Shown here: positions 11,747 to 24,400 of the stretch, piece after piece
Layout: each line of letters begins with the position of its first letter
Numbering within the stretch: the stretch's first letter is position 1
Translations under genes and position numbers: made by a program
Assembly: GCA_001598975.1 (NCBI GenBank)
Contig: BBXU01000273.1
Span: 52,650 to 116,649 of the forward strand
DNA from: Parachlorella kessleri
Lineage: Eukaryota > Chlorophyta > Trebouxiophyceae > Chlorellales > Chlorellaceae
Direction: 5' to 3'
DNA: 64,000 bases
Notes under the pieces: generated by a model
Told to the model about the DNA's origin: nothing
The model's database searches: none
The model's input: the letters and a program-made list of their open reading frames with translations, nothing else

Positions 11747-14700
11747 ATGGAGCTCACACAGCGTGAGGCGGACGTGCAGGTGAAGATGGGGCCTGTGGCA
11801 GCACAGAAGATACTTATGGATAAACCCATGGAGTTGGTGATGGCAGAGGGGTCAGTCACCTTCTGCATGTCGGCCCATGGGTGTGAGCCAGCTGCTATAC
11901 TGGACGTTTCTGTGGTAGTTGAACAAGTGCTTTCATGACTGTGGGATGCATCGGATGGAGACGGCCATACCTGGCGGCAGCCTCGCGTCCTTGCTGCTCC
12001 CGTTTTGGTCTGCTCTCCAACTTTCGAGGGCCAGGAACGAGAAGCGCAGCTTACTGGAATGCTGCCCTTTTGGCACTGATAGGGCAGCATTAGAAAGCAG
12101 GGCGTCTGAAGCAGCAAGTGGAGCACGGGAGGAGCAGTTGGGCTCAAAGTCCCCGTCACTGGGCGGCCAGGCATTCACTCAGGTGACATGAGGAGGCCTC
12201 ACCGTGCCACTACACTGCGCTGTCGCAGATGCTGCTGGCGGCATCGTGCCACCTGGGGACCAAGAACTGCACTGCCCAGATGGAGCGCTACGTGTACCGC
12301 CGCCGCAGTGACGGCATCTATGTGTTCAACCTGGCGCGCACCTGGGAGAAGCTGCAGCTGGCGGCGCGCATCATTGTCGCCATTGAGAACCCCCAGGACA
12401 TCATCGCCATCTCCGCCCGCCCATATGGCCAGCGCGCCGTGCTCAAGTTTGCGCACTACTCTGGCGCCAAGGCTACCGTGGGCCGCCACACCCCCGGTGC
12501 GTGTGTTACGAAGCTGCAGGTTGGGCACGCTGTCGGTTCTGGTGGAGGAGCGGCAGCCGGAGCAGGCAGGGCAGCATCGGATCCGGCAGGGGTGAAAAGC
12601 GTGGAGAGGTGCCGGCGCGAGGAATGCTGAAAGCCAGTACGCTTTGAAGCAGTCGCCGGCGGTATTAGATGCCAGCATTCCAGTTGGAGCAGCGAAGCAG
12701 TAGCAAACCCGGCACGAGTCTGGAATTCGGCGCGCCCCAGCCTGGCTGCTTGCTTTGGAGGAGAGCATCACCAGCCATGGTGCTGTAGAGCAGTGGGCTG
12801 GCGGAATGGCGTGCTAGCACGGCAGTGTACCAGCATAGCAAGCAGCGGGCGGGGTTGTTAGATCCCAAGCATGGCAGGAATGAGCTGCCAGCCTTGGGAT
12901 TCACGTAGCTGGGTGGCAACACCAACAGGAGCTCTCCCAGCATGGACCGTCACTTGGGGGAGGCTTGTGACTTTACAGCGCTTGTAGGGTGCTTAAGAGC
13001 TACACAGACGGCTGGATCTGTACCACGCGTACTCGCAGGCCTGGTGACCTGGCAATTTGCTGGCGGTTGTTCTGTTCCGTTCTGTTGCCTTGCTCATGCT
13101 CCCCGGCCCTCCTGCTCTCCCGCCGCAGGTACCTTCACCAACCAGATCCAGAAGGGCTTTGAGGAGCCCCGCCTGCTGATCACCACCGACCCGCGCACTG
13201 ACCACCAGTCCATCAAGGAGGCGGCCTACATGAACATCCCCGTCATCGCCTTCTGCGACACCGACTCTGACCTGCAGGCAAGCGGTGGGCTGGGGGTTGG
13301 TGCCACGACGGGTGTGGCCGTCCTGACCACTGGGGTTGGCAGGCGTGGGGCGTGCAGGATGGCTGGCAGCTCTTTCTTTGCTGCCTACGGGTCCAGGTGG
13401 TAGGTGGTAGTCGTGACCCAGGAGGGAAGAGCTTCCCTGTTGCCTGCCTGCTGGCTTGGAGTGCTGAAACCAACAAGCCGAATAGGATTTACGACGATGC
13501 GCGGATGTTGGTGGCGAGTGGCAGCGGGGTAGCAAGCAGGCTATCGTGCAGCGCAGCGTCCCACCCAGCCTCGCAGGCAGCGGCAAACTTGATGCACAGC
13601 TGGGCAGCTTGGGAAGTGCTTCAGCTTTGCGAAGCGGCAGCTCAGCAGACGTCACCGGGAGGCAGCGATGTGGATCCAAGGGAAGGCACTGCCTTTGAGC
13701 TGAGGCGCACAGGCAGCCGTGCTGGCGCCTGTCAGCTAGGAGGACAGTGTGCGGGGATGCGAGCGAAGAGAGCTCGTGTGTTGTGGGGCTGGCGCATGGG
13801 GAGTTCGTGCGGCTGCAAGCGTGCTATGCGAGCGTGTGCCATGCTGCTCCTGCTGGACAGTGGGATGGGTTAGGCCAGCATTATCAGCAAAGAGGGCAGC
13901 CTCCTTCCTGATTGATTGGGCTTATGTGAGAAGTCAAGGCCATTTACGGAGCAGAGGGGCCAGCATGGCCTAAGCAGCGCTCCACGGCATCAGCCTGGCC
14001 AGGCCAGCATGCCGCTACAGCCAGCAAGCTAGCAAGCAAGGCCTAGGGCTGCGTCAGGACGCGGGCAGCCTTCTTGACGTCACCGCTGCCGTTGGACCAA
14101 GAGGGTCACCTTGAAAATGCCGCCGCCTGACCAACCGTGGCAATACTAGCGACGGAGGAGTGTTCAGCTGACAGGTTTTGCGGTTGGTTTGTCTGCAGGG
14201 TGTGGATGTGGCGATCCCCGCCAATAACAAGGGCAAGCATTCCATCGGCATGCTCTTCTACATGCTCACCCGCATGGTCCTGCAGGTGTGTGTGGTTAGT
14301 TCTGTCCTTACAAAGTGTCTCTTTCAGCAATCGCCTTGGGCCGTTGGCCTTGACAGTGCATGCTGCTGGGGGTGAGCAAGGCTGGGATGTGGACGGGAGG
14401 GGCTGTTGATTGGTGTGCTCCGCATGATTGTATGGTGGTGGCTTGGTGGTGCCAAGGGAGGGAGCTGCTCCAGGGCTGTCGTTTTGGGCGAATTGATGGA
14501 GGGTTACTCAGCCTGTCCCCAGGTAAAGTTTACAATGTAAACATTACCGGCAAGGTCGCCGTACCTGCCACCAGGCCAGGGCGTGTGCCTGCTTTCCACA
14601 GTCGCAACCAACCACCCAGCTAGTCTCGCCTGGGACGGCCTGCCTGTGCAGATGCGCGGCACGGTGTCGGCTGCCAACCCCTGGGACGTGATGGTGGACA

Positions 14701-16042
14701 TGTTCTTCTACCGTGAGCCGGAGGAGGCCAAGGAGGAGGGGGCCGCGGAGGAGGCACCTGCCGTGGAGTACGCGCCCGATACCGGCTTCCAGGCAGCGCT
14801 GCCAGGTGTGTGGGGGGGAGAGCCTCTGACCTGGGTGCTGCGCCGCTGCCGCTGCCGCCACCGCGCGGCTGCGGTTTGCAGTTGTGTGAGGCAGGAGCCT
14901 GAGGGTCCTGTCTGGGGCTGGGAGTGAGGAGGGACAGGGGAGAGGAGGTGCTGTTTCACATCGGGCGAGGGTGGTGCCGCCGTCCACTGCATTTTTACGC
15001 GCACCATAGAAGACGTTTCCTTGGTTTCAAGATGTAGCCTGCCCTTTGTTGGCAGAACCGCCTGCCCTGACCGTGAGCATGAAGCGGTTTTGAACTGGGG
15101 CAAGAGCGCAGCTCAGGAAGGCGAATCTCCAGGGACGGGGAGAGGAAACTCATGCACTGAGCCCTCGAATGAGCCATCCACATCCCACCTCCAATACCTG
15201 CTGGACCCTGGGCAGCCATGCTCTCTGCCTGTCGTCTGAGCGGGCACTTGCAGCAGTAAGGGCTGAGTGGGTGGTCCGGCGTGACGGCTAGATGATGAAC
15301 CAACTTGGGCACCTTTGTGGGTGCTTCCGCTGGCGTGCCTTGGGTTGCGTAGCACTTGATATCCAAAGGGCTACAGGCATGCTTTGAGTGCTTACTTGTT
15401 GGCACTACTACAGGTGCTGAGGAGGGCTATGATGCGTACGGCTACAACGCCGCGGGCGAGGCTGCCACTGGCTTCGCCACCGGCTTTGAGCCGGCAACCG
15501 GCTTTGATGCCGCGCCCGCCCCCGGCGGCTTCGAGGCGGCTGCTGCCCCCGCTGCGCCTGTGGAGTACGCTGCCCAGCCCGCGCAGGTTCGAAGCAAAAG
15601 CTAGGGTCGCTAGGGCCGTGGTGTCATTACCGGCTCCTGTAGCGCGTGGTGATGGTATGGTGGCGACAGTCCGGGAATAGTAGGGGCAAGTGGATGTCTT
15701 GTATGTACGAAGTCTGGCCACACAAAGTTGGCAAGGGCGGACGGTCGTGCAGGCAGTCGGGGCTGGGATGGGCACTGTCGCATAGGCGGCTGGAGCGGCT
15801 GAATGGCTTCCCAGTTCGGGTTCAGCGAGCCAGCCAACATGGCATGTTCGTATGATTTTGGTGGCAGTGTGATAAGAGAGGTGTAGCGGTCACTGCTCGG
15901 ATGGGGCTGAATTCTCCGGGGATGTATGTGTCTACAATGGGGGGGAAGGGGACAGGTCTCATGGTGCCCGGGATTTCGTTGCCTTACCGACTGACTGGTT
16001 CTGTTGCTGCACTACATGCAGGATTTCGGTGCTCAGTTCTGA
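11747..16042 (+). CDS. RPSA: 40S ribosomal protein SA (uS2, laminin-receptor family)
   Basis: Small-subunit ribosomal protein uS2 of the eukaryotic SA family; needed for 40S maturation and translation in the cytosol. Exons: 11747-11779, 12229-12496, 13129-13277, 14199-14285, 14652-14805, 15414-15586, 16022-16042; total 294 residues, the usual length. Diagnostic segments: [11 protein letters not shown] joined to [101 protein letters not shown]. The tail is a low-complexity acidic Ala/Gly/Pro stretch with repeated ATGF, typical of the variable SA C-terminus. The intron after 13277 begins GC (GCAAGC). The last exon (DFGAQF then TGA) is my preferred end; reading on past 15586 gives VRSKS and a stop at 15604, with a poor donor (GTTCGA). 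A TGTAA motif follows at 16265-16269. Confidence 0.95.
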
Positions 16043-17267
16043 GCTGAGTGAGGGGTGTCAGGCAGTGATGTAGGCTGCTGCCGCAGTACATGTCTCGCTG
16101 GATAGGTGGAGTTCTGCGGCCCGCTTTGGCGCAGCGCACAGCATGGATAGCAGAGCAGGCGGGACTGGAGGAGGGAACCAAGTCGAGCAGCTGTGACCGG
16201 AACAAAGGGGAGCAGGCAGCTGCTGCACTGGCTAGCTGTTTGTCAGTTGAGGCTCAGGTCAGGGTGTAACGACCACTAGAGCGGAGCGGGTCATGAGGGA
16301 GTATAGTCAAAAAGGGCACTTACCCGATCCACTCACTGGCTGAAGTGAGATTAGAAAAGGGGCTTAGCCTCATGCCTAGCTTTCCAGCCTTGCTCTACTA
16401 TACCATGAGCTGCAGCTGGCAAAGCTCAGGGAGCTTGCTAGCCGAAAATATAACACACAAAGCAAGAGACAGGTGCCAAGGTTGGTCTCAGTTCAGCTGC
16501 CCATGCTCTTCCAGTGGCCTTAGCTTGTTCGGGGAGAGAACTACTGGATCAGAACTCAGGCAAGCCCCAGAGCATAACTGCATTGCCCCTGTCACCCCAG
16601 TTCACCGTCACCTCTGTTCGCACGACCAGCCACCCTGAATAAAGAGATATGCTGAGCATTAGTCGGTGGCACCCCATATCCATGATCTGATCTGTAGCGG
16701 CCGTGACCACTCCAGCACTATTAGATACACTCCATGTCAGGTCTTCACGGTAGCCACGACTTAGTCCATTTTTTTCCAACTCCTGGCAACTCCAGCTTGC
16801 ACAACTGGAGATCACGCTGCTAACAAAGCAAGCACTCAAGAAACATGCTCAATATGCTCCTAATATAGGGAAAGACACTAAGTCAAATAAGATGAAGGCA
16901 GGCAAGTCACATACTAGGAGCATACTTGCACCAGCCCTGCCAGTACAGTGCAATACTAGCTTCTCTCTGTTCGCAATACCTGCCACCCTCACTAATAACA
17001 AGCAAGGCCAGCTCGGTTCAAAATGAAGTGAATCAGCCATCTCCATAACACACCAACGTTTTAAGGAGTGCCAAAAGAGGTAAGCCCAGCTCACAACTCA
17101 AACTCAGTCATGTTAGCTCTCAGTTTGCACACCTGCCACAGCAGTCAAATAGAAAGAGAGAGCCCCACTGGTCGAGGCAGCCTCACGAGAACATGTTCCC
17201 CTATGTTGCAAGTGTTGGTACCAAGCTCAAAGTGTCGACTGCACAGCTGCCTAGGTAGGCATCCAAC
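16043..17267. other. Convergent 3' region, no gene seen
   Basis: Tail-to-tail spacer of 1.2 kb between RPSA (+) and the coiled-coil gene (-). It contains only short, composition-driven open frames and probably both 3' UTRs. Confidence 0.5.
16265..16269 (+). promoter_or_regulatory. Candidate TGTAA poly(A) signal of RPSA
   Basis: The TGTAA pentamer, the characteristic green-algal polyadenylation signal, lies 223 bp after the preferred RPSA stop. Confidence 0.5.
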
Positions 17268-20200
17268 CTAACCGTGCCTGGTCTGTGCATGCCATCTGCT
17301 GCGCACTTCAGCTTTGTAGCTTGCTGCACCAGCGTAGCTGTCACGCTTTGCCTCCTGAGCTGCATGCATCACGTGGTCTGCTGCCCGATTCACTCGCCCT
17401 TGCTTTAGGGTTTGCAGCCTGGCAACCGCTGCTGGCGACACGCCCACCCGGTGCTGTGTGTGCCTATTTGGCGGCACAATAAGCGCTCCCCCGCTGCCTT
17501 GACGCGGCACTGGCATATCCTTCGCAGCCATAGACATGTTGCTGCTGTGCTGCTCCTTCCCCTCCTCACTGTCAAGTACAGCCTGCCGTCGCTGCTGCTC
17601 TTTTGGCTGCTCGCACACTCCACCCACATCTGCCACACCCACGGCACCGCCGACGCCGTCAGACACACGTGGTGTGAGGGCATCCAGCAAGTCTGCCACA
17701 CACGAGAAGCCCTGGTCAGGGAGCTCCTGCAGCTCCTCCAGTCCCAGCCTCTGCAGCTTCTTGGACCCACAGCCGATGCCAGGGTGCGCCGTGCTGCTGG
17801 GGTGGCTCCTACCTGTCGCTGCATGGCTGCCCTGCGGAGCAGAGGGACCGTCAGCGGGTGACTCCTGTGGGTGGCCGGGCACCTGCTTAGAGCTTGCCGC
17901 TGGCGACTGTTGAGGGGGAATCTGCCCTGCATGGCCCCCACCATCATCATCAGCCAGGGCCGCCGGTTTGCCAGTGCCTCCCAAACGTTGTAAAAGGCTG
18001 CGCTTCGCCTTGAGCTGACTGCAAGGGTTACCAGAGCTAACTGCCCTCTCAGCTGCCTGCTGAATGCCAGCTTCTCCTGCCAACGCCGTCACCGCCGCTG
18101 AGAGTCGTTCTTCACGTTGTGGGGCTGCATCCCCTGGAGACAAAAGCCCCAATGCACTATTGCCGGCGCCTATGTTGTGCTGCTGCCCATGGCTAATGGC
18201 CAGCACATGCTCATGTCGGGTGGCTAGCTGTGACAAATTGTCTGCAGGTCCGGAGAGGGCTGGACTTGGCTGCGGAGGCGCCTCCGGCAGCAGTGGGCTG
18301 CACTGGAAGAGCGAGTTCTTGTGCAGGAAGGTGAGGCTGGAGGCTAGGCACCCTGGCGAGATTTGGGTCAAGTCTTCCCCGGCCGCTGCACTTGGGCTGC
18401 TTGCTATTACTTGGGCTGCTAAGGCAGCAGGCGTGTATGTGTTGCGGGGGTTCCAAGGGCTGGCGGTGGGGCTTCCTTCCCTGGATTTCAGCGAGAAGAG
18501 GGGGTTGGTCGGGGCGGCACTGGGCTGCCGCTGTTGCAAATGGAGCAGCTTGCCTGCACCGCCAGGATGCTGCCGCTGCCCCTCCAGCTCCTGCCAGACA
18601 CTCCGCTGCTGCTGCCGCTGCATGCCCTGCTGCTGCTTCTCCTGCTCCAAGGCCTCAAGGATTGCAGCCAGCACCAGCGGCCTTAGGGGTGGAGTACTCG
18701 CCCTACCCTTGGGGCTTACAACTGCTGCTGGATAGCGGCTGAGCCTGCCAGGAGAGCTCCCTGGTCGCTGCTGCTTGGGCTGCCGCACTGCGCTGCCTTG
18801 CTCGTGCAAGGAGAGTGAGCTGCAGCGGCCCCCACTGTTACCTGCAGGGCTGCCGAGGTGGTAGGAGCACCAGCCCCCGCTGCTCTTAGTCCCAGCTGCT
18901 GTTGAGAAGGCAACCCCAACAGCCCTGCTCGAGTCATGACGAGCACCAGCGGCAATGTGTGTCAGGGACATGGGTGTTGCAGCTGCTGCGGGATCCGGGG
19001 CCCCGTTGGTGTCTCTGGTCGCAGCCTGGTCTGACCGCATAGGAGCCGCTGCGCTAGCTTCCTCACGCTGCTTGCGGCCCTTGCACGGCGGCTTTGGGTG
19101 CTTCTGGGCGAGGAGGGCCCGCTCCAACTGCTTGACATATGCGTCCCTTTCCTCCACAAGTCTGTTCTTTTCATGCACTTGGGACGCCTGCACAATTCAG
19201 GCCATGCAGTCGAGCTGCCATGTTGTTCAGCAAGAAGTGGCCACTACAGCTGCATACATACGCCTCTTCTTTCAAGCAGAAGACAACAACCATGCTGCGC
19301 TTGACCAGTGAGGACCCTGCCACCTCACTCCTGTGCTCCAACAGTCGAACATCCAGGCAGGTAAAGCCGGATACATCGCATGCACCTTAGGCCATACGGA
19401 GCAGTTACCACCTCCACTCACCAAGTGCGCTGACTTGCGCTGGGCCGCCTCCAGCTGCCCTTGCAGCTGCGTGGCGGCCATACTGGCCGCACGTCGCTCA
19501 GCAGCCTGGGTGCTCTGGAGCTCCCGGTGGTCTGCATTTAGCTTCTCCAGCTGTGCTGTGAGGCGTGCAGCCTGCATGCCCAGCGGAGAGACACCAGGCA
19601 TCATGTCAGGCGTGTTCGCACCCTGCCCTCACAACATATGGGCATCGTCGGAAGCTTTTGTAACGCACAATAGATGCTGTCTAGCGGGTGTCTTGGCTGG
19701 AGGCAGCAATTTCTCATGAAGCATCAAATGGGTGCGCGCACTGTTACACAAGCTAAGGCCTGTCCCATAATTCCCGTCTATTCGGACCCACGTTGCTCAT
19801 AGTGCTGCCATAAGCTGCCATGGCTTCAGCAGCTACGCGTTCGAATGCCCGCATCCTCGCCCTTACCTTGGCTTGCAGCCCATTGCGCTCCCTTTTCAGT
19901 GCCTCCAGCTCTCTTAGCGCCAGTAGCATGTCTGTGGGCAGCCCCTTAGCCACAGCCTTGGCCCGGCTGGGCTCTACGGGCGGGATTGTTTTAGATTGGT
20001 CTGACAGCACCAGCAGTGTGGCAGACATCTGCTTCAGAAATGTGCTGCCGCTGCTGCCACTCATGCCGGTGCCTGGCGCAGCGCCTAGCAAGGGCACTGG
20101 ACCGTTATCCCGGGGCGCTCCAAGAGCTAGACACGTCAATTGCAGGTGAGCAAGCCGCTCCTGCGGGTGGGAAGTAAGCTGGTTTTTATCCAGCTCAAAA

Positions 20201-21117
20201 GGCACCAAAGCCACTGCTTGCATGGTACGCCGACTTCCTGTCGGACTCATTTTGTGCGAAATCGTGTCAAAAGGTGTCAAAGGAGTGCTGCCTGGCAAGG
20301 AACGTGCTCTCCCCAACATTCCAACCTGCATTGCAGCGTGCGCCTTGCTGCTGTCCTCCCTATCATCTCGCAGCTGTCCCAACTCCTCCTTCAGCTGCAG
20401 GTTCTCCCGGGCAAAGCCCTCAGCCGTGCGCGCAAGGTCGCTGCAGCATCCAACGCAGAGCTCTTAGCAGACCTTTCCTGGAAGATCAACAATTCTTGGC
20501 TTCCGGCTGAACAGCAATTACTCTCCACCATTGGGCGTTGTGTGCTGGAGAGTGGCCACCAAAGTGGGCAAGCTCCACAGCCTTTCCACAGTACTACGTG
20601 CAGGCGCTGCTGACCTCAGCGCTGTTTTCTGCCGCTCTAGCTGATCCTCAAGCTGCGCCTCCCTGACGGCAGAGTCCTGGGTATGCAGTTGATGCCGCCT
20701 CTCCGTGCTATGCTTCAAGCCCTACACGCCACACGCTCCTCCACTTCAATTTCTTCCGTCATCACAGGATACTGTCAACCAGCTTCCCTGATGTTGACGA
20801 ACTGCGAGAGTTGGGTGGGCATTGTCCTTGTGTAGAACACCCACACTCGCCTGTAGTTGGGCTTCCAGCGCCTTGTTCTGCTCGGCGACCCTTTCCAGTG
20901 TGCCACGCAGAGTGGCATTATCTGCTTCTAACGACTGCGACTTCACGCACAGCCGCGCAAAGGCCTGCGCTGTGAAGGGTGGTATCAGCTGCTCCTTGCT
21001 GCTTGAGCGCTGCTGCGGCTGCTGGTGAAGTGCACCAAAGGCGGGACCCTGGGCCAACCCTGGAGTGAGTCTACCGTCCGTCGATGTCTTTGAAGGGCCT
21101 CTGTGGCGTTTGTGCAT
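17268..21117 (-). CDS. Unknown coiled-coil protein, Ser/Gln/Pro-rich C-terminus, 1005 residues
   Basis: Five phase-consistent exons: 20851-21117, 20615-20721, 19867-20440, 19422-19571, 17268-19187. The N-terminal third carries heptad-like coiled-coil segments: FARLCVKSQSLEADNATLRG, then RHQLHTQDSAVREAQLEDQL, ENLQLKEELGQLRDDRED, ALRELEALKRERNGLQAK, RLTAQLEKLNADHRELQ and KNRLVEERDAYVKQLERALL. The last exon (640 codons) is low-complexity, Ser, Gln, Ala, Gly and Pro rich, with no domain that I recognise. Coiled coil plus disordered tail suggests a scaffold (cytoskeleton, cilium, vesicle tether), but nothing points to one of these. The first intron starts GC (GCGAGT). Transcription starts from a 371-bp region shared with the DCAF-type gene. 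A start at 21117 is the first ATG before the coiled coil; no upstream in-frame ATG was sought beyond the spacer. Confidence 0.8.
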
Positions 21118-21488
21118 AGTCTGTCCAAGTTTGAGCTACCCCAGGCTGCCGCCTTCATCTATGGTGATTACGCAGACTAAATCAACTTTGCCGGCAACCG
21201 AGCGAGTTCAACTACCTCATGCTCGCCTTGTGTTCCTCTGCCCACCAAAAATTGAGCTCGCGCCCTGCGTTGCCCTGCTTTGCTACATAGTACATGAACC
21301 AACGACAGTGGGCTTGGTGCCTTGCATCTGCTGCTTGATTGGCCACATCCTCCACCGAATAACGGGCACTTGAGCGGGTGCATCACATGATCCGACCCCG
21401 GGCTGGTGATTCTCAGCCTGTCCTCTCAGTTGGGATTCATGTAGCCCATGCTGGACTTCGAAAGCATTAGGTCAGGGTTGAAAGTGCG
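21118..21488. promoter_or_regulatory. Short bidirectional promoter region
   Basis: Only 371 bp separate the two start codons of the divergent coiled-coil (-) and DCAF-type (+) genes, so both promoters and 5' UTRs are packed here. No canonical TATA box was assigned. Confidence 0.6.
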
Positions 21489-24400
21489 ATGGACGAGTTG
21501 AGGCGCAGGGAGCTTGGCCTCCTGTTGGCGGTGGATGCTAGGCTCACGCACCGACCCCAGGCCTTCCGCAACGCTGCTTTGGGCAACTCCAGTCTCGTAT
21601 CGCGACTACACCTTACCGAGCAGCTGCCAGCTTCCGGGACACTGTTTGCAACAGCCTGGAGTGACGATGGTAGCCAGCTGCTGGGCGCCGGGGAGGACTG
21701 CAGGCTGAGGGTCTGGGCAGGCGATGGCAGCGACCTCCTGCAGACCTTGGACACTGTAAGCTTCCCGCCTCCTGTTTAGGGTGTTGGACGTTTGGGCTTT
21801 CCCGCAGCCAACAGCTCTAGGCAACAGCCATCGGCCTCCCAACTCGTAAGCTTGACTGCCTGTTGCAGGGTCACACATCCAGCGTGTTAGCAGCACACTT
21901 TCTGCCACATGCACGCGACCAAGCCATTTGTGGGTCAGCCGACAAGCAGGTGCTTGGCAAGGGGCAGCCTGTCAGGACCTTGCCCCAAGCTTTCAGCATC
22001 TTCGCCATATGCATACACTGAGTCTGCAGCCTCTGGCTTGCTTGTGGTTCTGTCACCTGCTGGTTTTGTGATGGCATTGTGATTGCAGATACGGCACATC
22101 AACCTTAATCGGGGCGCGGCCCGGCCCTATGTGCTGCATAAGGGGCGAGTCAGGTCACTTGTGCCGCTCGACTCATGTGAGTTGTCACTCTGCAGCTTAA
22201 GCTAGTGTTGTGCCGTGTGATGCAGCAGCTAGGTTTGCCAGTCAACTGATAGGCAGTCCGACAGGTAGTGAGTCTGGACAGTATGAAACGTGCCAAACTA
22301 GCGGCCATGACTGGGGCTTGACGGGCTCACTGGTTAAAACTCAGTTGGAACCTCAGTCTTCCAACAGTAACTCCTTCCGCTTTTTGTCACACCTGCCCTT
22401 GCTCAGACCTGGTGCTGTCTGGCAGCGAGGATGGGACTGTGAGAGAGGTGGATGTGAGGGTCAAGCCGCCACCCCTCAACCGCACACAGGAGCTGCAAGC
22501 AGCTGCCGAGGACTACAACGTGCTAGGCAAGCCGTCGTGGCCAGTCTTCATGGTGGCTTTGGGGTGTATGCACAGAGCTGTTTTGTTGGAAAATAGGTTG
22601 GGAAAGGTTTCTGGGCAGAGACTAGTGTTGTATGGGTCCTAGACCAAGGGCGATTCGTCGCTGGGACCTTTGCCATTCCTGGGATGGCATGGTCTGCAAG
22701 AATGGAGAGGTCGTTATATTGTAAGCCTGTCTCCACGGGGCAGTCGGCACAAAAACAGTTGTCAAGACGGACCAGCCCGCTCCCTGGGCGATTCTTCTGA
22801 ACAGAACCGAGGTGTTTGCAGTGGACCAGAGGGCTGAGCGCATTGGACGGGCCAGGGCCAAGGTGGGGATTAACAGCATTGCTGTGGATGAGCACCGGCC
22901 TTGGCTCATTCTGACCGGAGGTGAGGTCCTTTTTACATACGACACGTAGTGATTGCGAGGAACACATGCTTCTTATAGTGGTAAGACCGGATTCATTGCA
23001 TGTCACGCGCATGTAATGGCAATGTTGGGTAAAATTTGCAACTGAGTGGAGGAGCTGTCTTCTGCCTGGGCGCTTCCTGCTCGGACTACATTGCGTCGTA
23101 ATACCTGTGTGTCCCTTGCCTAGCTGCTGCAAGCGACCCGCGTAGTTGTCACCTTTTGAGCCCCTGAGCCCCACGATGGTCGAAATTTTGCCTCTTTGAA
23201 CCCCTGAAATCCCTCCACAAATGTGACTTGCCTGGCAGTGTGTCCCTGCTGCCTGAAGGATCGGACCCCCTTCTGCGCCTCTACGACCGCCGCATGCTTG
23301 GCCAGCCCAGCGACAGCCACAGCTCCCGCTCCAAGGGCCCCCACTGGGTCTCATGCTACATCCCCGCCCATTTGAAGGCAGACTTATGGGACTCCCGGCC
23401 CACCGCTACCCCGCTGGCGTCGGCAGGCGCAGCAGCAGCAGCAGCGGGCGCTGCCGGGCAGGGTTATCAGCTGACGTCAGTTGCGTTTGCAAGGGGCGGG
23501 GCGGAGGTGGTGGGGTCCTACTCTGGGCACTGCATCTACGCTTTCGACTCTGTGGAACATGCCAGGGACGTTGACTCGCTGCTGCACACCTCTGACTCTG
23601 TGCTGAGGTGAGAGCTTGGAACCGAGTGCCTCGGCACTCCTACACCCAACCTGCACTTACGTTATGACTTGTGAGCATCCCCACGCTTGCAACCCTTTGC
23701 GGTTTTTGTTGCTGCTTGCCCACGTCTGGAGCTAGACCGGATGCGAGGTCACATACATAGGTATTGCTGCCTTTTCCACAGGCACACCTCGATTTGGTCT
23801 CTCATCCCGTGAGGCCTGCAGTCCAGGTGCTGACCGTGCTGCATGCAGAGTTCCGACACGGCCCCGCAGCCAAGTGCGGCGCAGCGGGCATCAGTGGGCC
23901 GCCATGCAGTTAGCGCCTGCCCGCTCGGCAGAGAGGCCCCAGCCCCAGCAGCAGCTGCAGGAGCCGCCGGTGCCCACACCCCATCACAATGAGAGCCAGG
24001 CAGGATCCATGCAGCAGGAAGCGACGACCTCTGGACCACTCAGCTTTGGGGGGCGGCAGCAGCAGCAGGCTCGGCATCGGGCTGGCGCACAGCGGCAGGG
24101 TAGCGGTGGGGCAACAACCCAGGGCACAGGCCGTGCTGGGCATCGCACAGCGCGGCACAGAGCCATCGGCGTCAGCGCCTCGCTACGTCACCTGGAGCAC
24201 CTGCGGAGGCAGCACAGCCAGATAGGGGGCCCTGGGGCGGGCCGCAGCGTGGGCGGCGGCGACCACGCAGAGTCTTCCCGACCTGCCAACTGGCAGCAGC
24301 TACCCAGCAGCTCCACCCTGCGCTCACCACCGCTGCATGGCCAGCGGTACGCGGGCCCAGCGGGAGGCGGCACCACAGCAGCCACCGGCGGCGCCGGCGC

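Noticed and set aside
18064..18735. Long plus-strand frame rich in Cys, Ser and Gly
   Set aside because: It is antisense to the coiled-coil gene's last exon; the composition is explained by the Gln/Ser/Pro codons of the real strand.
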